Source: Bacteroidetes bacterium 43-93
Lineage (GTDB): Bacteria; Bacteroidota; Bacteroidia; Chitinophagales; Chitinophagaceae
Length of the DNA stretch: 64,000 nucleotides
Direction of reading: 5' to 3'
NCBI GenBank assembly: GCA_001897855.1
Contig: MKUO01000007.1
Location: 248,001-312,000 of the forward strand
The notes under the pieces were generated by a model. The model was not told the origin of the DNA. It worked only from the letters and a program-made list of their open reading frames with translations, and ran no database searches. Below are positions 1 through 8,056 of this stretch, piece after piece. How positions within the stretch are numbered: the stretch's first letter is position 1; each line of letters begins with the position of its first letter. A program made the position numbers and the translations under genes.

Positions 1-13
1 GATGCATTCAGTT

Positions 14-51
14 AAGATAAACGCCTCGCAAAGCGAGGCGTTTATCTTTTT
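14..51. terminator. Perfect 16-bp-stem hairpin, AAA loop, followed by a T tract on the + strand
   Basis: AAGATAAACGCCTCGC-AAA-GCGAGGCGTTTATCTTTTT. Confidence 0.85.
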
Positions 52-66
52 GTAAGAAGCCAATTG

Positions 67-2682
67 CTAACGGATCAACGTTACATCGCCTTTAAGCACC
101 ACCGTATGCTCGCCGCTATTGCCGCAAATAGCTTTTAAATAGTAGAAGTAGGTGCCAAGATCTTGCGGGCTACCATTGAAGTTACCATCCCAGCCCTTGC
201 CAAATTCGTTGGTGGTAAAAACACACTGCCCGAACCTGTTGTATACTATAAACGTAATCAGCTTCATATCTCCCTTGGCGAGTACTCTAAAATCATCATT
301 TTTTCCATCTCCGTTTGGTGTAAATGCGTTAGGAATATAAGGAAGGCAACAATCGTTGTAAGTCACTTCCGATACCAATGAGTCTTTGCAGGAATGTGCG
401 TCAGTTACCCATACTTTGTAAACACCATTCGCAAGGCCGGCAATAATATTATTATGCGCCAGCGTGTCATTACTCCATGTGTAAGAGTAGGGTGGCGTAC
501 CCCCTGCTACATTCATTTTTACTTTACCAACGGTATCCAGGCCATAACAATTATTATAACTGATCTCAGGTGTTAGAGAAAGTTTGTCTGGTTGTTCCAC
601 TCTAATGGTAGTATCGCCAATACAGCCAATAGAATCCTTGATATGAATAGGGTAATTGCCTGCGGAATAACCTTTATACCGAATGGAATCGCGATAACTG
701 CCATTACCTATCGCTATTTTGTAAGGGCTGACACCACCCGCCGGTTCTACGGTAAATGACCCATCTGCAAGCCCGAAACAGCTCGTGTTATTGATAGTAA
801 AATCAGCTCTTATGGTCAGAGAATCTTTCAGACTAACAGAGGCATCGACTGTGCATCCTTTACTGTCCTGTATACTTAATGTATGAATACCGGCTGCAAG
901 TGGTTTGAACAAGCTTATGCTATCATACTTGCCACCATCAAAACTAAACTTGTATGGGCTTGTGCCACCACTGCCTGATGCGCTTATACTACCGTTCGAT
1001 AAGGTTTGGCAGATAGGATTAACAGCTGTGTATCGAAGAATAACTTTTGAAGGCTGCGACAAATATATTGTTGTGTCTTTTGTGCAGCCGTTAAGATCGA
1101 TGACGCGTACGGCGTAGGTGCCGGAGCCAAGGCCGCTAATATTGCTAACGTTGTAGGAAACGTTATTTAGAGAATAGGAATAGGGCATTACGCCGCCGGA
1201 TGCATTGACAGTAATTGACCCGTCAGCAGAGCCATAACAAGAGGGTAAGACGATTGGCAAGGAAGTTATTTTTATAGCCGCTGGTTCTGATATTGTTAAC
1301 GATTCCGTTTTAGTGCAACCATTCTGATCTTTGATGACCATGGTATATGTACCCGCTTTTAAAGCACTAAAGATGCCGGAAGGTGTAAACGCTCCCCCGT
1401 TGATATTATATGTATATGGCGACGTTCCACCGGATGCTATTTCAATAATACTGCCGGTAGATGAGCCGTTGCATGTTGCATCTGTAATGGTATGTGATAC
1501 AGAAATAGGTATAGGTTGCGTTATTGATACCAGGGAATCTTTATAACAGCCCAGTTTGTCTTCTATATGTATCAGGTAGGTATTGGCCGCCAGGTTGGTA
1601 AAACTGTTAGTGGAACCTAGTGATCCGCTATTGATAGCGTAAGAAAAAGGTGAGCCCGCGCCTCCGGAGCCTGTCACAGTGATAGTGCCTGTGTTACCGC
1701 CGTTGCATAAAACATTGGTTATTGTAAATGCTGATGATACTTTTAGAGAATCTGTAAGTGTTACCGTTGTGTCTTTAACGCAGCCTGTGCCATCTTTTAC
1801 GTGAATGGTATAACCTCCTGCCGGAAGGTTTAAGAAGTTGGCAGTTGAGGAATAGCTACCGGTTCCCAGTGCATAGGTATAGGGCGTAACACTGTTGGAC
1901 GCTGACACGGAAATGGAGCCATTACTAAACTTATTGCATGTAGGATTTTGCTTTTGCAATGAAATGACGGTGGGTGCAGGACTGGCAAGCGTTACGGCAG
2001 TGTCCTTAAAACAACCATTACTATTGTAGGTGCGCATGGTGTACGAGCCGGGCGCAAGGCTGTCTGTAACACTGGTAGCGCTTGTGTTGACACTATCAAT
2101 GATACTGGCGCCTTGCAGGAATTTGATACGCCAAGGACCCGCAACTGAAGAAGTTACAGTGAACACGGCCTTTTTAGTACAAGTGGCTGCTGATACGAGG
2201 TTGAACTGAATGGTAGGATTAGGCAACACATTGATAGTATAAGCCCTTGTTTGTTTGCTGGATAATGGACATCCATTATCTGTATAAGTGATGAAGAATG
2301 TATAAGCCCCGGGTGTTATGGTATATACAAACTTCTTTACTCCCGGTATGGTGCCAGTAGAGCTTACACAATTGGTATTAGATAACTGTGAGGGGCAAAC
2401 GGGCGTTACCTCCACTCCTGACGTTGGTGCCTGGATGCTCAAATTTACAGTTTGGGTTAGGGATGTACTGTCATATATTTCGACCTGTGGCGAAGAAGAC
2501 GACAGGCTGGGAAATGATGACCCGCTGCAATCGCCATATACAACTAACGTTACATTATAAGTAGTGCCGCTGACATAGGTATAAAAGAAGTCGGCCCCAT
2601 ACAAATGGGTCGCGTTTACTTTTAGTGAAAAGCATAAAAGAACTGTGATGAGCAGCAATGTATTCCTAAGCCACGTACGCAT
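67..2682 (-). CDS. SprB-repeat surface protein with T9SS type B (gliding motility-associated) C-terminal sorting domain
   Basis: Signal peptide; about seven repeats of the type CxGxxxGSIxVxAxGGxxPYxYxLN; C-terminus PNAFTPNGDGKNDDFRV...VYNRFGQ...GWDGNFNG...GTYFYYLKA. Confidence 0.9.
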   Translation of the reverse strand: MRTWLRNTLLLITVLLCFSLKVNATHLYGADFFYTYVSGTTYNVTLVVYGDCSGSSFPSLSSSSPQVEIYDSTSLTQTVNLSIQAPTSGVEVTPVCPSQLSNTNCVSSTGTIPGVKKFVYTITPGAYTFFITYTDNGCPLSSKQTRAYTINVLPNPTIQFNLVSAATCTKKAVFTVTSSVAGPWRIKFLQGASIIDSVNTSATSVTDSLAPGSYTMRTYNSNGCFKDTAVTLASPAPTVISLQKQNPTCNKFSNGSISVSASNSVTPYTYALGTGSYSSTANFLNLPAGGYTIHVKDGTGCVKDTTVTLTDSLKVSSAFTITNVLCNGGNTGTITVTGSGGAGSPFSYAINSGSLGSTNSFTNLAANTYLIHIEDKLGCYKDSLVSITQPIPISVSHTITDATCNGSSTGSIIEIASGGTSPYTYNINGGAFTPSGIFSALKAGTYTMVIKDQNGCTKTESLTISEPAAIKITSLPIVLPSCYGSADGSITVNASGGVMPYSYSLNNVSYNVSNISGLGSGTYAVRVIDLNGCTKDTTIYLSQPSKVILRYTAVNPICQTLSNGSISASGSGGTSPYKFSFDGGKYDSISLFKPLAAGIHTLSIQDSKGCTVDASVSLKDSLTIRADFTINNTSCFGLADGSFTVEPAGGVSPYKIAIGNGSYRDSIRYKGYSAGNYPIHIKDSIGCIGDTTIRVEQPDKLSLTPEISYNNCYGLDTVGKVKMNVAGGTPPYSYTWSNDTLAHNNIIAGLANGVYKVWVTDAHSCKDSLVSEVTYNDCCLPYIPNAFTPNGDGKNDDFRVLAKGDMKLITFIVYNRFGQCVFTTNEFGKGWDGNFNGSPQDLGTYFYYLKAICGNSGEHTVVLKGDVTLIR

Positions 2683-2828
2683 AAACCCGAAAAGGAATCT
2701 TATGTATAAAATTACCTACAAGTTTAGATTTTCCGTAATTCATAAAAAAATCATTGTTACGGAACTATAGTAAAACGTGGCGAAATATATTTATATGACC
2801 ATACGATGACAGGGGATTGCCGCTGCTA

Positions 2829-2981
2829 TCAATGCGTTGCAGGCAAAGATTTCTTTATTTTTTTGTCGAGTTTTTTCACCCTGTTTCGTGCTTTCTGTTT
2901 GGCCTGCAGCAATGTGTTTTCCAATAGCAGTCCGCTGATAATGCCGGCTACGCCATAAGCCATTAAACGAGATATTTTCAT
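2829..2981 (-). CDS. Small 50-aa membrane-anchored basic protein
   Basis: MKISRLMAYGVAGIISGLLLENTLLQAKQKARNRVKKLDKKIKKSLPATH; fits the operon better than the overlapping 98-aa ORF. Confidence 0.5.
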   Translation of the reverse strand: MKISRLMAYGVAGIISGLLLENTLLQAKQKARNRVKKLDKKIKKSLPATH

Positions 2982-3037
2982 AATACTGGTATTTTATTTT
3001 TATAAGTTGTAAAAATCCTGCCAATAGAAAATCGGTA

Positions 3038-3868
3038 CTATTGGTAACTGATACCGGTGATTTCCCATTTAAAATAATTAAAATCACCTCCGGATAATTT
3101 CCAAATCACATCTCCTCTTACAGGAATGCGTACTCCCGATATTGTTTTCCATTCTTTTATTGGTATATACCATTTTTGAAGGCTTATACTTCCATCCTGC
3201 TGCATATACCTGTTTGCCTCAAAAGATATAATGTCACCATCCCGGTTGAACCGGAAAATACCACTGCATTGTGTACCGTTTTGCCTTATTGTTGCTTCAG
3301 CACTGTTTTCATCTATTTCCTTCCACGATATATAAGGCCTGATGGCAGCGGCAGGAAACCAGCACATTTCGCCCAGGTATCTTAATAATGATCCCTGGTC
3401 TGTTGCGGGCCCCGAAGCATTGACAACCGGTATTGCAGCAAATAGCTTTATAAGCATGTTGCCATGTCCGTCCTCCAGCTTATCGCGCCCTGCGAAACCC
3501 ACAAAAAAATTCATTCTTGCGTGCACCTTCCAGATGAAAGAAGGAATTGCTGTATTGAAGTATTGTTCCGCCTCGGCAGGCATCCACTTGCTTTTCGGGC
3601 CTGTTCGTAACGATCCTTTTTGCGTTAAATAAACAATGGTGGGTACCTTTTTGCCAATAACACCGCTGCGGTGCATCCATTTTTGTACAGGATAAGGCAA
3701 TCGTTGAATGGCCGATTCGGTTATAAACAAGCTGTCACCAGCCCCGGCAGAAGACGTGAGCACATGGATCTCGTCATCAACCATAGAATTAAAACTATAA
3801 GAGGCAAGCCATGCCAGCATCAGCATTAAAGCTATAACTGCTGCCAATATCCGTAATGTTTTGCCCAT
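3038..3868 (-). CDS. DUF6544-family protein
   Basis: N-terminal TM; LPYPVQKWMHRSGVIGKKVPTIVYLTQKG and later motifs resemble DUF6544. Confidence 0.6.
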   Translation of the reverse strand: MGKTLRILAAVIALMLMLAWLASYSFNSMVDDEIHVLTSSAGAGDSLFITESAIQRLPYPVQKWMHRSGVIGKKVPTIVYLTQKGSLRTGPKSKWMPAEAEQYFNTAIPSFIWKVHARMNFFVGFAGRDKLEDGHGNMLIKLFAAIPVVNASGPATDQGSLLRYLGEMCWFPAAAIRPYISWKEIDENSAEATIRQNGTQCSGIFRFNRDGDIISFEANRYMQQDGSISLQKWYIPIKEWKTISGVRIPVRGDVIWKLSGGDFNYFKWEITGISYQ

Positions 3869-3878
3869 ATCTTTCTAT

Positions 3879-5114
3879 TTAATCATTTATGGCAGGCAAA
3901 TTTTCCAGGAATTCTTCTAAATGCTCTACCTCTACATGGTCCATAATCACTATTTTATACCATAGGGTTTTGCCATCGTGGGTGTCGGGCACCAAACCAT
4001 AGCGTTCTGCTATATCTGCCGGTACATGTTTTGCCCTGATGGTTACTATATTCATCTTAGGATATCTGTAATAAGCAATCTGCATTTTATCCAGCTGGTT
4101 GCAAAGCCAATCTGTTCTGTATAAGAGTTTATTGATCTTTTCGAACCATCCATGCGGGCCATATGTCATTAATATCATCCAGATGGCTACCGCGTTAGTG
4201 CCCGACCGGCTGCCACTCAATGTAATATCCATACCGTGTACATACTGCGCCTCTTTGGTATAGGCATATTCCATCAAACCCTTTCTTGCAATAAAGATGC
4301 CCGTGCCATAAGGTGCCTGCAGCATTTTGTGCGCATCTAATGTGATAGAAGAGACATGCTCATCTGCAAAGTTGATATGGGAATCGGGATGGCTGATGGG
4401 AAAGATAAATCCGCCAAATGCGCCATCAAGATGCAGTTTGTAATGAAGGCCATGTTGCTTTAATGCGTGCACATAGACAGATGGATCATCTACACTGCCA
4501 AACATCGTGGTAGCCATATTGGCTATAACGATAAAATATTTGACGCCGTCGGCTTTTGCTCTTGCAAGTGTTGCATCAAGCGCTTCCTGCACAATCATAC
4601 GGGTATCATCATATACAGGCACACTATACCAGGTAAGGTGCAGCAGGTTAGCAGCTTTAGCAATAGAGTAGTGTGTATCAGCAGACCCCAGCAAAGCTAT
4701 TTCATCATAGCGTGCATTGTACTCGCGGGCAAAATAGTTTCTGTATATCCAGGCGGCCTGTATATTAGCTTCCGTTCCGCCGGAGGCTACATATCCATCG
4801 CAACTTTCTGGTGCAGCTTTCAATAAATCAACACTCAGCAATTCTATCACTTCTCTTTCTATATCCTGCGTGCCTTTGAAGAACATTTCAGATTCTCCCA
4901 GCGTGTGGCAGCCAATGTGGTTTGGGTTTTGAATATAGGTTCTGAGTAACGGAGCATCCTTCAAAAAAGATGCACGATCATAAAATACATGCGGATCAAG
5001 GCTGGATGCCGGTATACCTAGTGTTATTTTGTTTTTGTAGTCTATATTAATTTCCAGCGCTGCATCTATACGTTCTGCCTGTTCTGTGTGCGATATCTTT
5101 TTCCAATACTTCAT
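3879..5114 (-). CDS. Group II pyridoxal-dependent decarboxylase (glutamate/histidine/tyrosine decarboxylase-like)
   Basis: HLDGAFGGFIFP and SITLDAHKMLQAPYGTGIF PLP-lysine motif. Confidence 0.85.
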   Translation of the reverse strand: MKYWKKISHTEQAERIDAALEINIDYKNKITLGIPASSLDPHVFYDRASFLKDAPLLRTYIQNPNHIGCHTLGESEMFFKGTQDIEREVIELLSVDLLKAAPESCDGYVASGGTEANIQAAWIYRNYFAREYNARYDEIALLGSADTHYSIAKAANLLHLTWYSVPVYDDTRMIVQEALDATLARAKADGVKYFIVIANMATTMFGSVDDPSVYVHALKQHGLHYKLHLDGAFGGFIFPISHPDSHINFADEHVSSITLDAHKMLQAPYGTGIFIARKGLMEYAYTKEAQYVHGMDITLSGSRSGTNAVAIWMILMTYGPHGWFEKINKLLYRTDWLCNQLDKMQIAYYRYPKMNIVTIRAKHVPADIAERYGLVPDTHDGKTLWYKIVIMDHVEVEHLEEFLENLPAIND

Positions 5115-5131
5115 TTATGCCGATTATGCTG

Positions 5132-5226
5132 CAAATATCGAATAATGCTATGTGTTTCAGCAGACTACAATCAGCGTGAAAATTGACCATCGTCATCTTT
5201 TGAGTAGTGCGCTGTATCTAAGTTTG
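5132..5226. promoter_or_regulatory. Divergent promoter with tandem Fnr/Crp-type sites
   Basis: AGACTACAATCA 5162-5173, TGACCATCGTCA 5184-5195 (22 bp apart); + -7 TAAGTTTG 5219-5226; - -7-like GATATTTG 5132-5139. Confidence 0.7.
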
Positions 5227-5244
5227 GATGTTCAAAAAAATGTT

Positions 5245-6663
5245 ATGAAAATCGAACAGATATATACAGGATGCCTGGCACAAGGCGCTTACTATATAGA
5301 GTCCGGCGGAGAAGTGGCTATAATTGATCCGTTGCGCGATGTGCAAACCTATATTCAGAAAGCAGCGTCTTCCGGCGCGCGCATCAAGTATGTTCTGGAA
5401 ACGCATTTTCATGCAGATTTTGTTTCGGGTCATATAGATATTGCAAAAGAGACTGGCGCTACTATAGTATATGGCCCCACTGCGCAGCCTTCTTTTGATG
5501 CCCTGATAGCTGCGGACGGACAGGAACTGCAGCTGGGAGATGTTAAGATAAAAGTATTGCATACCCCCGGTCATACAATGGAAAGTGCCTGCTACCTGTT
5601 AATAGATGAAAATGGTAAAGAAGTGGCCCTGTTCTCCGGAGATACACTTTTCCTGGGTGATGTAGGCAGGCCCGACCTCGCGCAGAAAGCAGCACAGATG
5701 ACCACGGAACAGTTAGCCGGTTTATTATATGATTCACTGCGCAATAAAATAATGCCGCTTAACGATGATATCATAGTATATCCGGCACACGGTGCTGGTA
5801 GCGCTTGTGGCAAAAATATGAGCAGCGATACCCAGGACACACTGGGCCATCAAAAGCAAACCAACTATGCCTTACGGGCTGATATGACCCGGGACGAATT
5901 TATAAAAGAGGTAACTACAGGCCTGGTTAGGCCACCGCAATACTTTCCTTTTAATGTAATGCTGAATAAAACAGGTTATGAGAACATCAGCGAGGTGATC
6001 AAAAAAGGATTACAACCATTGTCTGCCGGCGCGTTTGAAGCCGCTGCGGAAGAAACCGGTGCATTGATATTAGATACGAGAGATGCGGCTGAATTTGTAA
6101 AAGCTTTTATACCCGGTGCTATCAATATAGGGCTGGACGGGAACTTTGCACCGTGGGCCGGAGCACTTATCCCGGATATAAAACAACCTATACTGATCAT
6201 CTCTAAAGCCGGCAGAGAACAAGAAGTGGTGACCCGGCTATCCCGTGTGGGCTATGACAACTGTATTGGTTACCTGGACGGAGGCATGGAAGATTGGGAG
6301 ATGTCCGGTCGCCCGATTCAGCAAATGCGCTCTATCACAGCCGATGAACTTGCTGATACATTAGAGGCGCATCCAAATATCTTTTTATTGGATGTAAGGA
6401 AAAAGAGTGAATATGATTCAGAGCATATCATCGGAGCATCGAATATGCCGCTCGATGATATCAATATAGAAATGCAGAAGCTGGATAAAGATGCCACTTA
6501 CTATGTGCATTGCGCGGGTGGATACCGGTCGGTAATTTTTATATCCATACTGATGGCGCGTGGATTCAGGCATTTGGTGAATGTAAAAGATGGATTTAAA
6601 GCTTTGAAAGATTGCGGAAGATTTAGCATCACGGAATATGTAAGGCCTATTACGGCACTTTAA
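5245..6663 (+). CDS. MBL-fold / double rhodanese protein (persulfide dioxygenase-like)
   Basis: THFHADFVSGH, HTPGHTMES metallo-beta-lactamase motifs; C-terminal rhodanese HCAGGYRS; start chosen at MKIEQIYTG. Confidence 0.85.
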   Translation: MKIEQIYTGCLAQGAYYIESGGEVAIIDPLRDVQTYIQKAASSGARIKYVLETHFHADFVSGHIDIAKETGATIVYGPTAQPSFDALIAADGQELQLGDVKIKVLHTPGHTMESACYLLIDENGKEVALFSGDTLFLGDVGRPDLAQKAAQMTTEQLAGLLYDSLRNKIMPLNDDIIVYPAHGAGSACGKNMSSDTQDTLGHQKQTNYALRADMTRDEFIKEVTTGLVRPPQYFPFNVMLNKTGYENISEVIKKGLQPLSAGAFEAAAEETGALILDTRDAAEFVKAFIPGAINIGLDGNFAPWAGALIPDIKQPILIISKAGREQEVVTRLSRVGYDNCIGYLDGGMEDWEMSGRPIQQMRSITADELADTLEAHPNIFLLDVRKKSEYDSEHIIGASNMPLDDINIEMQKLDKDATYYVHCAGGYRSVIFISILMARGFRHLVNVKDGFKALKDCGRFSITEYVRPITAL

Positions 6664-6688
6664 AGGTTAACGATAAACAGTGTAATTC

Positions 6689-7408
6689 TTGACAGATAAA
6701 AGTAAATCGGGGTTTACAGCCAATTGTGAAACATGTACGGTAAAGGATAAATCCATCTTTTGCCATTTGCAGATGGATGAACTGATCACCATTGATGAGC
6801 ATAAATCATGTATACCGTATAAAAAAGGACAGATCATTTTCAATGAGGGCAACTATCCTTTGGGGGTGTACTGCATAAATAAAGGCAAGGTGAAACTGGC
6901 TCATGCGGGCCAGGATGGGAAAGAGCAGATAGTAAAACTGGCGAAGGAAGGCGATGTGCTGGGTTACAGATCTATGCTTAGCTCTGAGCGCTATAATGCA
7001 TCGGCAATAGCCCTGGAGGATACCCAGATATGCTTTATCTCTAAAGAGGTTTTCTTCAGCTTGCTGCGAAAGAACCCAACCCTATCACTGGAGATCATCA
7101 GGATGCTGGCCTTAGAATTAAGGCTAACAGAAAACAGGCTGACAGATATTGCCCAGAAACCTGTGCGCGAACGTATGGCAGAGGCTTTATTATTTCTGAA
7201 AGAAACTTATGGTTTTGAAAAGGATAACGCTACCATCAGCGTGGTGCTATCGCGCGAGGATATTGCCAACCTCGTGGGTACGGCAACTGAAACAGCGATT
7301 CGCCTGCTTTCAGAATTTAAGCATGATAAGATAGTTGTATTTGTAGGGAAGAAGATAAAAATACTGGATATGGATAAACTGGTGAAGACAGCTAATATTT
7401 ATAACTAA
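6689..7408 (+). CDS. Crp/Fnr family transcriptional regulator with N-terminal Cys cluster
   Basis: cNMP-binding fold plus HTH_Crp (EDIANLVGTATETAIRLLSEF); NCETCTVKDKSIFC at N-terminus; TTG start. Confidence 0.85.
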   Translation: MTDKSKSGFTANCETCTVKDKSIFCHLQMDELITIDEHKSCIPYKKGQIIFNEGNYPLGVYCINKGKVKLAHAGQDGKEQIVKLAKEGDVLGYRSMLSSERYNASAIALEDTQICFISKEVFFSLLRKNPTLSLEIIRMLALELRLTENRLTDIAQKPVRERMAEALLFLKETYGFEKDNATISVVLSREDIANLVGTATETAIRLLSEFKHDKIVVFVGKKIKILDMDKLVKTANIYN

Positions 7409-7425
7409 TCCTGATCTAAAAAAAC

Positions 7426-7490
7426 TGATAAAAATCATGTTTGCACCTTCCCGCAATCATGTTTTAACCTTGGCAGCGGGTATAAATTCG
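7426..7490 (+). promoter_or_regulatory. Fnr/Crp-type site plus degenerate second site and -7-like box
   Basis: TGATAAAAATCA 7426-7437; TTCCCGCAATCA 7448-7459 (weak); TAAATTCG 7483-7490. Confidence 0.6.
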
Positions 7491-7504
7491 TCCAAAGGAG
7501 TTGT

Positions 7505-8056
7505 ATGAGTAAAATATTTTTTCCACGATATCAATTTAGTGGCTTATTAGAGCTGGCAGAAAGGCTGAATGAAGACTATTATACATCGGTAGACAACCTA
7601 TGCCGGAATGCTTATAATATCCTGAGCAGGCTGGAACAAAAAGAAGAACACACTTCTACGATCCTGTATATAAGCATGTCAAAAAAATTCCTGGAGCAGC
7701 TCCGGGAGTTTACAATACTAAGAAAAGAAATAATGGTTCCTTATATAGGTGAGCTTAACAAAAAAGCATTAGAAAAACATGACTGCAATACTTGTAGCGG
7801 CAAATGTACTATGCAGCACACCACACAAGTAGCCAGCCTCAAGGAATCACATCAAAAGATAAAAGAGATATTGTATCGCCTGCAGATGGTAGCATTGCCA
7901 TTGTACTCAGACATACAATATCCTGCGGAATATAAAAAGCTGCGGAACGAGATCATGATCATAGATACGTCTCTTACAGAACTGTTTTACCTGGAAGAGG
8001 CTTGCCTGATACCAAAGATGATAGAAGCACAAAGGAGTATTCATGCCTACAGTTAA
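7505..8056 (+). CDS. Hemerythrin-like/unknown helical protein
   Basis: All-helical, CxxCxxxC segment (CNTCSGKC), ELFYLEEACLIPKM end; overlaps ccoI start by 14 bp. Confidence 0.55.
   Translation: MSKIFFPRYQFSGLLELAERLNEDYYTSVDNLCRNAYNILSRLEQKEEHTSTILYISMSKKFLEQLREFTILRKEIMVPYIGELNKKALEKHDCNTCSGKCTMQHTTQVASLKESHQKIKEILYRLQMVALPLYSDIQYPAEYKKLRNEIMIIDTSLTELFYLEEACLIPKMIEAQRSIHAYS

Noticed and set aside
2791-3087. 98-aa ORF in the supplied track
   Set aside because: Overlaps the more plausible 50-aa ORF (2829-2981) and the end of the DUF6544 gene; composition not protein-like.
6001-6663. First rhodanese domain lacking catalytic Cys (SKAGREQE)
   Set aside because: Inactive plus active rhodanese pairing is a familiar architecture for MBL-rhodanese proteins; not distinctive enough.
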